64,000 bases of DNA. Origin: a bacterium. Lineage in GTDB: Bacteria > Pseudomonadota > Gammaproteobacteria > Pseudomonadales > Moraxellaceae. The notes under the pieces are model-generated. The model was not told the origin of the DNA. It searched no databases and was given only the letters and a program-made list of their open reading frames with translations. The stretch spans positions 682,001 to 746,000 of the forward strand of contig JAQSDB010000002.1 in NCBI GenBank assembly GCA_029945725.1, given 5' to 3'. The position numbers and the translations under genes were made by a program. Shown one piece after another: positions 45,641-56,100 of the stretch (positions are counted from its first letter, which is position 1; the number at the start of each line of letters is the position of its first letter).

Positions 45641-48034
45641 TTACAGGTTCTCGTAGCGGTTCATGTCCAGGATCGCCGTTTCTACGGGCTCGTGTTCATG
45701 AATATACGTGGTGTAGTCATGAAACAGCATCCAGAAATCCGGATGCGTTCGCCGCACACCCCAGCGCCGCACAATATTGTCAAAATCCTCACGACGATTC
45801 ACTGCCTGCATGGCGACAGAAAAATCAGTGACTTCGGCTGCCGGGATGTTGAAGGCGAAATTCGGGTAGCTGGTGAGCACGCCCGGATAAATGGTGAGGG
45901 TGTCTTTTTCCGGCTGGTAACGCAGCGATTCGGCGGCCATGTACGCGACATTGCTGTGTGCACGATTGCGCAGCATGGTGTAGATCTCGCGCGCACCGGT
46001 GGGTGTGTAGACGCGCACGATGCTGGCTTCCGGCAGGAAATCAATCGACGGCATGCCACTGGCAGGGCGTGCGGCCATGCGACTGAAGGCCTGGTCGGCA
46101 GTACGGGCCCAGGCGGGGGCATTGTCACGGTAGCAATGCTCATTGGTGCGATCATGGTTGCAGCGATTAATCGGATCGGGTCTGGCGTTGATCTTGTTGA
46201 ACTGGCTCAGAAGCATGCCGGCAAATTCGGTTTTCGGATCATTGGTCTGGTAACGGATGGCGCTGGGTTGACGGGTGTCCAGCTTCGGGTAATACAGCCA
46301 TGTTTTCAGTTTTCCGCTGTCCTGGTACCAGTCGTCATTGAGTGCCTTGCGTGAGCCCGGCGGCATCAGGTGCAGAAAGCCGGATTCGGCACTGTGCCGT
46401 ATCAGGTCAAAGTACATGCGCGTTTGTCCCTGATGCGAGACGGTGTCGAAGACATTGAAATTCACGACCAGGCTGTAATACATGCGCTCCAGAAGCGGGT
46501 AGTCGAGCAGCCACATGGTTTGCGGAATTTCTCCCCACAGGCCTTTGCGTACGGAGGCGCTGTCGAACTGCCGGTAAATGGACAGGATGGCGTTGTCGTT
46601 GTAGCCGTCGCCATTCCAGATGTCGGCAAAGGCCGCACCTTTCGGCTGTGCCCGTGCGTAATCCTGATCGCGCAGGGCGCTGTATTTATTGCGCATCTTT
46701 GTGTAGCGCAGCGTTTCCGTAAAGAAATCGCCGATGCCGACGTTCTGGCCGGGCACGCCGAGCAGGGGGGTGGCTGCAGCGCGGTGTTTCGCATTGGTGA
46801 TGTAGAGATCGCTGTCGGGTGACTGGAAGAAGGTCCAGAAATTGTCGCGTATGACATCGGTGGCGACATTGCCGCGGCAAACCGGCCCGCGAATGAACGT
46901 GCGGATAAAGTATTCGGCGTTATCCAGCATGAACTGGTAACGGGCTCGGGGGGGAATGGCGGCAAAGCTGACAAAGGGATTGGCGCGGGCATTCTCGTCG
47001 TAGAGCGCTGTCGTGCCGGTATTCCACTTGCTGCCGAAGAACAGTGCCTTGATTCGGCTGATTTTTTCCGGGCTGAGCGGATAGGTGATATGCGTCTTGT
47101 GCACGATGGCGCCCTGCACGGGGCGCAGACGGTAATACACCTGAGCCGTGCCGGGCGGGTCATTGGGGCGTGCAGTGGCAATCAGGTCAATCGCGGTGCC
47201 GCTGGCCGTGCGTGAACGCACCACTTCAAAGAAGTGGCTGTCCCTGATGTTTTCGAAATAAAGATGGGCAAGAAAAAGATGTTCATACAGCCAGCGTGAC
47301 ACCAGCTGTTCGCGCTGGCCGGGCTGGTTGAGAAAGCTTTCCCAGTCGGCAACCTGTTTTTCTTCGTCGCTGCTGGCCTTGACGGGCTCGCTGTCAACGG
47401 CGGCTCCCTGAGCCAGCCAGGTTTTCAGTGTCTGGTATTCGGCTGTGCTGAGACCGGTGACGCCGAGTGGCATGCCACGCAGCGGGAAGTTGCGTGCAAA
47501 CAGGGAAATTTCATCTTCATCAAGGGCGCACTGCTTGTCGAGGTCGGTGCCGATGGGAATGCTGTCCGGTAATTTGCTGTTGGCTTCAAGGGGCTGGGCG
47601 TGGCCAATGTCTATCATGCGTGCCAGCAGCGACGCGCCGGCATCGGTACTGGCATTGCGGGTGTCACGGTTTTTTCCGAGCACGCTGCTGAAGCCCCTGG
47701 CACGCCATTCCGGTGTGCTTTGTGCGTCAATGAAAAGTCGTGTCGGTGCCTGCGTCCTGGTACGGGTGCTGTCATAGACCTTGATCTTGCTGGCACCGCG
47801 GAGCAGGCCGTCACCACTGCCCAGATTGAGCTGGCAGGGCGCATCGTTGCAGGCATGGCAGGCCACGCATTTCTGCTCGAAGATGGGCTGGATGCTCTGG
47901 CTGTAGGAGATCAGTGCATCGGCCTGCAGCAGGCTGCTGAAGCTGGCGCATAAGAAAAAAAGACAGGTGGAAAGCAGGAGGCGGGAGAGCGGATGGCGGT
48001 GTTCATGCACGGAGCGATGGAGAGGGCGTGGCAT
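45641..48034 (-). CDS. cti: Fatty acid cis/trans isomerase
   Basis: About 797 residues. Cti is a periplasmic haem c enzyme that turns cis-unsaturated membrane acyl chains into trans to stiffen the membrane under solvent, heat or metal stress. The N-terminal signal peptide (LLLSTCLFFLCASFSSLLQADA) is followed by the haem motif CVACH (Cys56, Cys59, His60) and long Cti-typical sections (SRWLYEHLFLAHLYFE, YRLRPVQGAIVHKTHI). ATG at 48034 has AAGGA upstream; the earlier in-frame start at 48115 would spoil the signal. It is a lone gene, typically constitutive and controlled by substrate access. Confidence 0.93.
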   Translation of the reverse strand: MPRPLHRSVHEHRHPLSRLLLSTCLFFLCASFSSLLQADALISYSQSIQPIFEQKCVACHACNDAPCQLNLGSGDGLLRGASKIKVYDSTRTRTQAPTRLFIDAQSTPEWRARGFSSVLGKNRDTRNASTDAGASLLARMIDIGHAQPLEANSKLPDSIPIGTDLDKQCALDEDEISLFARNFPLRGMPLGVTGLSTAEYQTLKTWLAQGAAVDSEPVKASSDEEKQVADWESFLNQPGQREQLVSRWLYEHLFLAHLYFENIRDSHFFEVVRSRTASGTAIDLIATARPNDPPGTAQVYYRLRPVQGAIVHKTHITYPLSPEKISRIKALFFGSKWNTGTTALYDENARANPFVSFAAIPPRARYQFMLDNAEYFIRTFIRGPVCRGNVATDVIRDNFWTFFQSPDSDLYITNAKHRAAATPLLGVPGQNVGIGDFFTETLRYTKMRNKYSALRDQDYARAQPKGAAFADIWNGDGYNDNAILSIYRQFDSASVRKGLWGEIPQTMWLLDYPLLERMYYSLVVNFNVFDTVSHQGQTRMYFDLIRHSAESGFLHLMPPGSRKALNDDWYQDSGKLKTWLYYPKLDTRQPSAIRYQTNDPKTEFAGMLLSQFNKINARPDPINRCNHDRTNEHCYRDNAPAWARTADQAFSRMAARPASGMPSIDFLPEASIVRVYTPTGAREIYTMLRNRAHSNVAYMAAESLRYQPEKDTLTIYPGVLTSYPNFAFNIPAAEVTDFSVAMQAVNRREDFDNIVRRWGVRRTHPDFWMLFHDYTTYIHEHEPVETAILDMNRYENL

Positions 48035-48115
48035 GGCGCAGGGAGTCCTTCTGCAGGCGGTGGTTGGTCCCGAGTCTAACAGCACCTGCTTTGCCGCTGT
48101 CTGCCACGGAGCCAT

Positions 48116-48168
48116 AAAAAAGCCCGGTTATCCCGCCCCTGACCAGCAGCGTGATAACCGGGCTTTTT
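48116..48168 (-). terminator. Terminator of kup
   Basis: AAAAAAGCCCGGTTATC pairs with GATAACCGGGCTTTTT around a 20-base loop, 15 bases beyond the kup stop. Confidence 0.88.
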
Positions 48169-48183
48169 CAGCCATCCCGCGAT

Positions 48184-50067
48184 CTATATTTCGACCTGCG
48201 TGCCCAGTTCCACCACGCGGTTGGTGGGGATCTGGAAAAAGTCGGTAGCGGCGGCGGCATTGCGTGACATGCCGACAAAGAGTTTTTCGCGCCAGAGCGC
48301 CATGCCCGGAACCTCGCTGGCGATGATGCGCTCGCGCGAGAGGAAGAAGCTGGTGTCCATCATGTCAAAGACCAGTCCTTGCGAGGCGCAGTCGGCCAGC
48401 AGCAGCGGCACGTCCGGCTGTTCCTTGAAGCCGTAGTAACCGGTGATCAGGTAAAAATTATGCGAGACCTGTGAGACCACAATGCGCTCGGCTTCATCGA
48501 CAAAGGGGATGTCGCGCGTGAAGAGTGTCAGCAGCACATTGCGTTCATGCAGGATCTTGTTGTGCTTCATGTTGTGCAGCATGGCATGCGGCACATACTG
48601 GTGGCTGCCGGTCATGAAGACGGCGGTGCCGGGTACGGTCGTGATCGAGCCGCCACCAATCGAGTTGATAAACAGGTTCAGTGGCATGGTTTCGTTTTTG
48701 AGGCGATCAAACAACAGGATGCGGCCACGCTTCCAGGTCGACATGACGGTGAACACGATGAGGCCGATCATCAGCGGGAACCAGCCGCCCTGCAGGATTT
48801 TCAGCGAGGTGGCACCGAAGAAGGCAAAGTCCACGATCAGGAAGGGCACGGCAACGGCGGCAGCGGCGGCGGGGTGCCATTGCCACAGCTTGCGCGCCAC
48901 GATCACGGCCAGAACCGTGTCGCAGATCATGGTCAGCGTAACAGCGATGCCATAGGCCGAGGCCAGATTGCTGGAAGACTTGAAGCTGAGCACGAGCAGG
49001 ATGATGCAGGCCAGCAGCGCCCAGTTGATGGCCGGAATGTAGATCTGGCCGATTTCCTTGGTGGAGGTGTGCTGGATGTCAAAGCGCGGCAGATAGCCGA
49101 GCTGCACCGCCTGACGGGCAATCGAGAAGACGCCCGAGATCACGGCCTGGGAAGCCACCACCGCGGCCACGGTCGCCAGTATCACCAGCGGAAAAAGCGC
49201 CCAGTCCGGCGCCAGCCGGTAGAAAGGGTTTTCAATGGCGGATGGATCGGTGAGCAGCAGGGCACCCTGGCCACAGTAGTTGAGCAACAGGGCCGGGAAG
49301 ACCATGTAGAACCAGGCCAGGCGTATCGGCCTGCGGCCAAAATGTCCCATGTCGGCATAAAGTGCTTCGCCACCGGTAATGGTCAGCACCACGGCACCCA
49401 GGGTAATGAAGGCAATGAAACGGTGTTCGGCAACAAACTCGATGGCCCAGAGCGGATTGACGGCCTGCAACACCTGCGGATAGCGGCCGATATTCATCAC
49501 GCCGAGGCCTGCCAGCACGACAAACCAGAGCACCATGATGGGGCCGAAGAGCTTGCCCATGGAGCCGGTGCCACGGCGCTGCATCATGAACAGGAAGGTC
49601 AGCACCGCGATGGTGATGGGCAGCACATAAGGATTCAGCATGGGCGTGGCGATCTTCAGGCCTTCCACGGCCGAGAGCACGGAGATGGCCGGGGTAATGA
49701 TGCCGTCGCCAAAAAACAGGGCAGCGCCAAACAGGCCGATCATGACCAGCACGGCACGCCGGTGCGGATGCCGGTGCTCGCTGCGCAGGGTCAGGGCCAG
49801 CAGGGCCATGATGCCGCCTTCGCCGTTGTTGTCGGCACGCATGATGAAGGCAATGTATTTGAGGGAAACAATGATCGTGATCGACCAGAAGATCAGCGAG
49901 AGAATGCCCAGCACATTATCCGGCGTCAGGGGAATGCCGTGGCTGGCGTGAAAGCATTCCTTGAGGGCGTAAAGCGGGCTGGTACCGATATCACCAAAGA
50001 CGACGCCCAGTGCCCCGAAGGTCAGCGCCAGCGTTGATGATTTATGACCGTGATCGGTCGCTTGCAT
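48184..50067 (-). CDS. kup: Kup potassium uptake transporter
   Basis: A 627-residue inner-membrane K+/H+ symporter of the Kup/HAK/KT family. The start MQATDHGHKSSTLALTFGALGVVFGDIGTSPLYALKE holds the family motif GVVFGDIGTSPLY. About 12 membrane segments follow (to about residue 460), then a cytosolic domain ending RVVELGTQVEI. E. coli Kup has 622 residues. ATG at 50067 was chosen with GGGGA upstream; longer frames add unrelated sequence. It is a lone gene with its own terminator. Confidence 0.95.
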   Translation of the reverse strand: MQATDHGHKSSTLALTFGALGVVFGDIGTSPLYALKECFHASHGIPLTPDNVLGILSLIFWSITIIVSLKYIAFIMRADNNGEGGIMALLALTLRSEHRHPHRRAVLVMIGLFGAALFFGDGIITPAISVLSAVEGLKIATPMLNPYVLPITIAVLTFLFMMQRRGTGSMGKLFGPIMVLWFVVLAGLGVMNIGRYPQVLQAVNPLWAIEFVAEHRFIAFITLGAVVLTITGGEALYADMGHFGRRPIRLAWFYMVFPALLLNYCGQGALLLTDPSAIENPFYRLAPDWALFPLVILATVAAVVASQAVISGVFSIARQAVQLGYLPRFDIQHTSTKEIGQIYIPAINWALLACIILLVLSFKSSSNLASAYGIAVTLTMICDTVLAVIVARKLWQWHPAAAAAVAVPFLIVDFAFFGATSLKILQGGWFPLMIGLIVFTVMSTWKRGRILLFDRLKNETMPLNLFINSIGGGSITTVPGTAVFMTGSHQYVPHAMLHNMKHNKILHERNVLLTLFTRDIPFVDEAERIVVSQVSHNFYLITGYYGFKEQPDVPLLLADCASQGLVFDMMDTSFFLSRERIIASEVPGMALWREKLFVGMSRNAAAATDFFQIPTNRVVELGTQVEI

Positions 50068-50273
50068 AGCCGGGCATCCCCTGTGAGTCCCGATCCCGGC
50101 AAAACAGCTCCCCGTCTTTCTTCGGGAGAAAGGCCGCATGATGAAATGCAGGGAGGAAATCCGGGTGGGTGGTTTCAGCGTAAGACGTTGAGCGGCGCAT
50201 CTTACACCGGCCCCGGACGGAGGCAAGACCCTGCCAATGTGCGCGGCACCGGGCAAAAAAGCCCGCCAGCGGC

Positions 50274-50302
50274 TTTGCCTTTGGGGGGCAGTCATATATC
50301 AT
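50274..50302 (+). promoter_or_regulatory. Promoter of tRNA-Ser
   Basis: TTTGCC (50274-50279), 17 bases, TATCAT (50297-50302), then a GC-rich GCGCGCC discriminator of the stable-RNA type, 33 bases before the tRNA. Confidence 0.55.
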
Positions 50303-50335
50303 GCGCGCCTCGCGACGGTAGCCCGTCACGACCAC

Positions 50336-50426
50336 GGTGAGGTGGCCGAGCGGTTGAAGGCGCACGCCTGGAAAGCGTGTGTACGTTAATAGCGTACCGA
50401 GGGTTCGAATCCCTCTCTCACCGCCA
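50336..50426 (+). tRNA. tRNA-Ser (anticodon GGA)
   Basis: A 91-base class II tRNA: acceptor GGTGAGG/CTCACC-type, a D-arm, an anticodon arm CACGC-CTGGAAA-GCGTG with GGA, a long variable arm TACGTTAATAGCGTA, the T-arm GGGTTCGAATCCC, and an encoded CCA. It reads UCC and UCU codons. Confidence 0.97.
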
Positions 50427-50474
50427 GATCAAATAAAAAGGCCCTGCATTCGTGCAGGGCCTTTTTATTTGATC
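50427..50474 (+). terminator. Perfect inverted-repeat terminator after tRNA-Ser
   Basis: Two perfect 22-base arms (GATCAAATAAAAAGGCCCTG at the outer left) enclose a TTCG loop, starting at the first base after CCA. The right arm supplies five T. Fully paired A/T flanks would work from either side. Confidence 0.92.
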
Positions 50475-50514
50475 CGTTGACGGTGCAGGCAGGGTGCGAG
50501 CGGGATGAAAACGC

Positions 50515-50544
50515 TTGGGTTTCTGTCTGGTCGCATCATATACT
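50515..50544 (+). promoter_or_regulatory. Promoter of the 4.5S RNA
   Basis: TTGGGT (50515-50520), an 18-base spacer and TATACT (50539-50544), followed by GCGCGCCCGCGC. Transcription would start near 50551, leaving a leader of about 22 bases before the mature RNA, similar to the processed 5' leader of E. coli ffs. Confidence 0.65.
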
Positions 50545-50572
50545 GCGCGCCCGCGCTGATGGCGCGGCGCTA

Positions 50573-50680
50573 TGGCAACCCTGTCGGTTCCCCCGCAACG
50601 CTAAGCAGCAAACCCCGCCAGATCCGGAAGGAAGCAACGGTAGTTGTGATGCGTGTGCCGGGGTCGGGCTGGCAGGGGGG
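50573..50680 (+). ncRNA. ffs: Signal recognition particle 4.5S RNA
   Basis: The region holds the universally conserved apical part: CAGATCCGGAAGGAAGCAAC with the GGAA tetraloop and the asymmetric loop that binds Ffh. Flanking halves CCCGCAACGCTAAGCAG and GTGTGCCGGGG match bacterial small SRP RNA, and the ends CAACCCTGTCGG / GGCTGGCAGGGG pair. The RNA binds Ffh to target membrane proteins. Ends are approximate to a few bases. T-rich sequence follows. Confidence 0.95.
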
Positions 50681-51002
50681 CCTCCATCTTTTGTCTGTTT
50701 TGCTTTGTTTACGGGGCAGGCAGCACTCAAAAAATCCCCGACCCGTCACCCGACGGGCTTGCCGAAAGGTGCAGCCAGCGCGTTGCGGCACCATGTCTTG
50801 CTCCGGGCTGGACATTTCTCAGTCGTCTGCATGGTTTGTCTGTCATGGTTGCCGGTACCAGTATGCCGGGGCCATCTGTCTTCTGCTGGCATGTGGGTGC
50901 CCTGCCAGCCAGGCATACCTGCGACAATCAGCCACGGATAAATGACTTGAGGCCGGTTAATGAACCTTCCTATCATTTGCCCCCCGTGTCGGAGCGATGC
51001 CC
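50681..51002. other. 322-base spacer between 4.5S RNA and tonB
   Basis: No gene or clear structured element is seen. T-rich tracts right after the SRP RNA (50688-50708) may end its transcript. The remainder should hold the tonB promoter, but I cannot pick convincing hexamers or a Fur box. Confidence 0.4.
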
Positions 51003-51704
51003 ATGGCGATCATGGTTGATACCGGTAAGCAGCCATCAGGCAAATCACCTCCGCGAGCCGGTATGGCGATGGAGGTGCGTGTTGCTGTCGCTGTTGTACT
51101 GGCTCACCTGGGATTGATGGCCTTTATGCTTGTGTCATCGGCGCCGGTGCTGACGCCGGCATCGGCGACCCTGATGGTGAGCCTGCTGGCTTCGCCGCAG
51201 GAGGCACCAGTCGTTTCATCGCCGTCCCATGAGCGTGCGAGAAAACCGGCGACTGCCGTTGTGGCTGTTCCTGCGCAAGCGGCTCCGGCCTTGCCGGTGG
51301 CCGCATCCGTGCCAGCCCTGTCGGCAGAGCCCTTGCCAGCGGCGCCATCATCATCTGCCGCAATTGCCGCTGCTGCTACTGCTGATGTTATGCCACTGCC
51401 GGCTGCCGCTGCAGCGCTTGTGGTGCCCCCGAATGTTCTTGCCGCCTATGCCAGCAATCCGAAGCCGGTTTATCCGCCGGTCTCGCGCCGCCTGAATGAA
51501 TCGGGTGTCAGTCGTCTGCATGTGCTGGTGGCGGCGGATGGGCATGTACAGAAAATTGAGATTGCGCGCTCCAGCGGCTTCACCCGGCTGGATCAGGCAG
51601 CCATCGCTGCCGTACGTGACTGGACGTTTGCGCCGGCGCGTCAGGGTGAAAATGCGGTAGCCGCCTGGGTGCTGGTGCCCGTCAACTGGAATCTGGGAAC
51701 GTAA
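51003..51704 (+). CDS. tonB: Energy transducer TonB
   Basis: 233 residues. There is one N-terminal membrane helix (about 25-45, with His35 in VVLAHLGL at the position of the functional TonB His20), a long Ala/Pro-rich periplasmic spacer (about 70-150) and a TonB C-terminal domain (PKPVYPPVSRRLNESG, then VEI-type strands to the end). It couples proton-motive force to outer-membrane receptors with ExbB and ExbD, encoded immediately downstream (1-base and 2-base gaps). ATG at 51003 has CGGAG 8 bases upstream; the ATG at 50997 is too close to that site. Confidence 0.92.
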   Translation: MAIMVDTGKQPSGKSPPRAGMAMEVRVAVAVVLAHLGLMAFMLVSSAPVLTPASATLMVSLLASPQEAPVVSSPSHERARKPATAVVAVPAQAAPALPVAASVPALSAEPLPAAPSSSAAIAAAATADVMPLPAAAAALVVPPNVLAAYASNPKPVYPPVSRRLNESGVSRLHVLVAADGHVQKIEIARSSGFTRLDQAAIAAVRDWTFAPARQGENAVAAWVLVPVNWNLGT

Positions 51705-51705
51705 C

Positions 51706-52452
51706 GTGAACGAAGCCACCGGCATTGCACATTTTCTCGGGCAGACCGATGTCATCGGCAAAAGCCTTTTTGTCCTTCTGGTCGTGATGTCGGTGCTGTC
51801 CTGGTTCTACATCATTACCAAGACCATCGAGCAGATGTGCATCAGGAAGCGCAGCCAGGTGTTCATGGATTTTTTCTGGAATGCGCCTTCGCTGGACGCG
51901 GTGCAGCATGAAATAAAAACACAGGGTGCGGATAATCCTTTTTCCCGTCTGGCACTGCATGCACTGACGGCACGCGCCCATCACGCCCGTGTGGATGCGG
52001 CCCGTCTGGAAGAGGCCGGCAGCGCGGCTGATTTGCTGACGCGCACCATGCGTCGCGTGATTGATGAAGAAACCACCCGTCTCGAAAACGGCTTGACGGT
52101 GCTGGCATCCATTGGCGCGACAGCGCCGTTTGTGGGCTTGTTCGGGACAGTGTGGGGCGTGTATCACGCGCTGGTCGCGATAGGGGCCAGTGGCATGGCG
52201 TCGCTGGAGCAGATCGCCGGTCCCGTGGGTGAAGCACTGATCATGACCGGTCTCGGGCTCGCGGTCGCGATTCCGGCCGTGCTGGGCTACAACGCGATGG
52301 TGCGCAGCAATCGCGTGCTGCTCGGCCGTCTCGACAGCTTTGCGCACGATCTTTTTGCCTTTCTCACCACCGGCCAGCAAGCCGGTTCGCTGAATGGCAA
52401 GGGCAGCAACATCTCGCTCCTGCACAAGACTGAAACCGGCACGGGACATTAA
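51706..52452 (+). CDS. exbB: ExbB/TolQ-type proton channel
   Basis: 248 residues with three membrane segments: VIGKSLFVLLVVMSVLSWFY, LASIGATAPFVGLFGTVWGV, then ALIMTGLGLAVAIPAVLGYNAM. The segment motif GATAPFVGLFGTVWG is typical of TonB-linked ExbB. The pentamer forms the channel around ExbD. The start GTG at 51706 begins one base after the tonB stop. It differs in sequence from the ExbB-like protein of the envelope operon at 6 kb. Confidence 0.93.
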   Translation: MNEATGIAHFLGQTDVIGKSLFVLLVVMSVLSWFYIITKTIEQMCIRKRSQVFMDFFWNAPSLDAVQHEIKTQGADNPFSRLALHALTARAHHARVDAARLEEAGSAADLLTRTMRRVIDEETTRLENGLTVLASIGATAPFVGLFGTVWGVYHALVAIGASGMASLEQIAGPVGEALIMTGLGLAVAIPAVLGYNAMVRSNRVLLGRLDSFAHDLFAFLTTGQQAGSLNGKGSNISLLHKTETGTGH

Positions 52453-52454
52453 TC

Positions 52455-52874
52455 ATGGCTTTCGGCGGCTTCAGGCAGCAGGGCAACAGTGCGCCAATGG
52501 CAGAAATCAATATGGTGCCGCTGATTGATGTCATGCTGGTATTGCTGGTGATTTTCATGGTGACGGCACCGTTGATGACGCATGCGGTGAAAGTGGATTT
52601 GCCGGTGGCGGCATCGGCCGCCGTGAAGCCGGCAGAGAAAATTGATCTGGCACTGGATAGCCAGGGCCGGTTTTTCTGGAATGCACAGCTGCTCAGCCGT
52701 GAGCAGGTTTTCATCCGCCTGCAGGAGCAGGGGATGCGGGCGCCGGATACGGAACTGCATCTGCACGTCGACAAAAACACCCGTTATGAAGTGGTGGCTG
52801 ATGTCATGTCACAGGCGGCGAAGTCCGGCCTTGGAAAAATAGGTTTTGTGACGCAGCCAGGTGCTTCCTTGTAG
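52455..52874 (+). CDS. exbD: Biopolymer transport protein ExbD
   Basis: 139 residues. The helix reads MVPLIDVMLVLLVIFMVTAP with Asp25 at the proton-carrying position, followed by a periplasmic domain (LHLHVDKNTRYEVVADVMSQA). With TonB and ExbB it forms the classical complex energising siderophore, haem and vitamin B12 receptors. It is the last gene of the operon; no hairpin terminator is evident in the following 288 bases. Confidence 0.94.
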   Translation: MAFGGFRQQGNSAPMAEINMVPLIDVMLVLLVIFMVTAPLMTHAVKVDLPVAASAAVKPAEKIDLALDSQGRFFWNAQLLSREQVFIRLQEQGMRAPDTELHLHVDKNTRYEVVADVMSQAAKSGLGKIGFVTQPGASL

Positions 52875-53162
52875 GGATCACTCATCAACCTTCCTGTTTC
52901 TCCCGCCTGTATGGCAGGGCAAGCCGTTAATTGTCTCCATGCACGCCTGTGGTGTGGCCTGCCCGGACGCCAGTGCCGGCACCAATCACAAAAAATCACG
53001 GTAGCCCTCTTCAGGGAAGACGGATGGATCGTCTTTCGGTCGCTGAAAAAATACCGGTAATCCCCTTTTTTCCGGCACGGCCTTGTTATGACAACTATTG
53101 TTGGGGGAGCGGGAAGGGCGCAAGCCTTTCACAAGGATAAAGAATAGCGGCCAGGGAAAGTC

Positions 53163-56100
53163 ATGCTAGCAAATGCCTACCGGGGACATGAGGCCAGTCG
53201 AAGTTACTGGCTGTGGTTTTTCCTGGCATTGCTGCTGGCCGCATTCGTCTTGTACGCACAGTGGCATTCGGCCCGTGTGCAGCTTGACCGGCAATTACAG
53301 GCTACGGCGCACGACGTCAGCCGCGACATTGTTTACAAGACCAGTGGTGGATCCATTATTGCGGCAGCCCGCCTGATGGGGCAGGTAGCACCGGGCCCCA
53401 GAGAGTTGGTGACAGGAGAAGCTGCCGGGCCGTCCCTGCGTGACAACAGCATCCGCGTCCTGCATGAGTTCGGCGCGACCAGTGTGGTTATTGCTGATGC
53501 CAGTGGCCAGGTCAGATTCATTGCAGATTCCGGACAGCACGCCACGCCGGCGCTGAAAAGCCTGGCGGATCGCTGGTACTGGAAAACGGCCATGGCCGGT
53601 CAGCCGAATGTTTATGCCGGTGCTACCGGTATCAATTCCTCTCGCCGCACCCTCTATTTTTCAGCCCCCATTCACGTTGTTGATGCACTGACCGGAAAAT
53701 CCTCCATCAAGGGGGTTTACGTGATCACGATGGGGCCGGATTTCATGGATCGCATGCTGGGGGCTACGCCGGCAAAGGTCATGTTGTTGTCACCCGATGG
53801 CATGGTGTATGCCGCCAGCAATCCGGACTGGGTGATGAAGCGGGCTCGTCCCCTGGCGCCTGCGCACCGTGCCGCCCAGCTGCATGAGCGGCAGTTCAGT
53901 GACCTGCCTGATCCGCAACACGCGCTGCCCGTGCCGGATTTTTCCGTGAACGGAAACGATGCCCGCATTGCGGGGGAATCCCATGCGCTTGTTTCGCTGC
54001 CACTGCGCTGGGGCAGCATGCCTGAGCCATGGACGGTGGTGGTCATGCAGGAAACAACGGATCTGGTGCCCCTGTGGAAGCAGTTGCTGGCAGTGGCGGG
54101 CACGATGCTCGTGGTATTGCTGCTGGGGCGTAATCTCTGGCTCAGGCGGCGGGCGCGTCTGGTTCGGGGTGAGGCCGAGCGAACTCTCCGCGAGGTATTT
54201 GATACCGCCCCGGAGGGCATTCTGGTCTTGCGCACGGATGGCAGCGTTGCTTTTTCCAACAGGGCGGCTGCAGCCATGTTTGGTCTGGATGCTGCCGAAA
54301 TCGGAAGAAGGGATCTGAATCTCTTGTTGCCGGGCATTGATGATGTCATCAGAAACGATGCGGGCCATGAGAAAAGCATTCATGAGATGCAGTGTTGCAG
54401 AAGTGACGGACTGGTTGTTTCCATTGAAATTCTTTTAAAGCGATTCAGTCAGCAGGGAGCGTTGTACAACCTGTTGATGTTGCGGGACATCAGTCAACGC
54501 AAGGCCCATCAGGAGGATATTGAAAGGATGCATGAGCAAGTGCGGATTGCTCATGAAAATCTCAGGGAGATGAGTTATTCGCTGCCATTGGTCATGTTCC
54601 AGTTCCAGATGTGGTCTGGCGGAAGTACCTACAATTTTGTCAGTAACAAGGCGCTTGAAATCATGGGCGTTTCTGCCGATGACATCATCAAGGATGGCAA
54701 TGCCCGCTGGCGCAATGTGCCTGACGCAGAAAGGGCGGCCTGCAAGGAAAAAATAGATCGCGCCGTTGCCCTGAGTACGGCTGTGGATTTTGAGCACTCG
54801 GTCGTTATTGACGGCAAGATACGCTGGATACACTCCTACTCCCTTCCTACTGAGAAAAAGGACGTAATCTGGGTCTGGAATGGTTTCTGGGTGGATGTGA
54901 CAGATGAAAAGCAGCGCAGCCTGGAATTGATCCTTGAGAGGGAACGCGCGGAAGAAGCGGTGCGGGCAAAATCAGTTTTCCTGGCCAATATGAGCCATGA
55001 AATACGTACCCCCATGAATGCCATTATCGGTTTGTCTTATCTGGCGCTTAAAACGGATCTTGATGCCAGGCAAAAAGATTATGTGCAGAAAATCCATGAT
55101 AGTGGCGATGCCTTGCTCGGCATCATCAATGACATTCTTGATTTTTCCAAGATTGAAGCCGGCAAGATGAGTCTGGAGGAGGCTGATTTTGATTTTGACC
55201 AGGTGCTCAGGAATGTGGCGCTGGTCACCAGTGACCGGGCGCATGAAAAAGATCTGGAGTACCTGTTTTCGGTTCCGCCAGAGGTACCCCGGAATCTGCG
55301 CGGGGATGCTTTGCGCATAGGGCAGGTGCTGATCAATCTTCTCAATAACGCCATCAAGTTTACCGCCAGCGGGAAAGTGACCCTCGCGGTGCAGGCGGTT
55401 TCCCGCGGGGAAGGCCAGGTCAGGCTGGTTTTCTCGGTCAGTGATTCCGGTATCGGCATGTCGCCTGAGCAAATGAACACACTGTTTCAGCCCTTCACCC
55501 AGGCCGACGACTCCACGACACGCCGCTTCGGCGGCACGGGGCTCGGGCTCAGCATTTGCCACCATCTGGTGGAAATGATGGGGGGGCGTATCTGGGCTGA
55601 CAGCCAGGAGGGCGAGGGCAGCCAGTTCTTTTTTGAGTGCACGTTTCCGCTGGCAAAAGAACCCGTGGGGAAAAAGCGGTCACTGGATGATGTTGTTCCA
55701 GGCATGCGGGTGCTGATTGTGGATGACCGGCAGGCAGAGCGTGAAATGCTGGTGGAGATGCTGGCCGGGCTTCGCGTCCTGCCGGAAGTGGCCTCCTCTG
55801 CGGTCGAGGCATTGCGCCTGCTGGAGCGCGAAGGGCCCGCCTTCGATTTGTTGCTCGTCGACTGGCAAATGCCTGAAATGGATGGTCTCGAGCTGATCAG
55901 GCAAATACGCCACAGTCCGCACCGGGATATTCACATCCTGATGATGACGGCGTTCAACAACAGCGATATCCGCCAGCAGGCTGAAGCCCTGGCTGTGCGG
56001 GGGTTTCTGGTCAAGCCGGTCACCATGTCGGATATCGTGGATGCGCTGGCTTCACTTTACGCCGGCAGCTCCGTTGCCTTGTCGGCACGTCATGAGGTTT

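Noticed and set aside
51003-52874. Fur box upstream of tonB
   Set aside because: No sequence close to the 19-base Fur consensus was found in 50681-51002.
52875-53162. Possible GEMM cyclic-di-GMP riboswitch ahead of the hybrid kinase
   Set aside because: GGACGCCAGTGCC and GGTAGCC only loosely resemble the GEMM core and the expected helices do not form.
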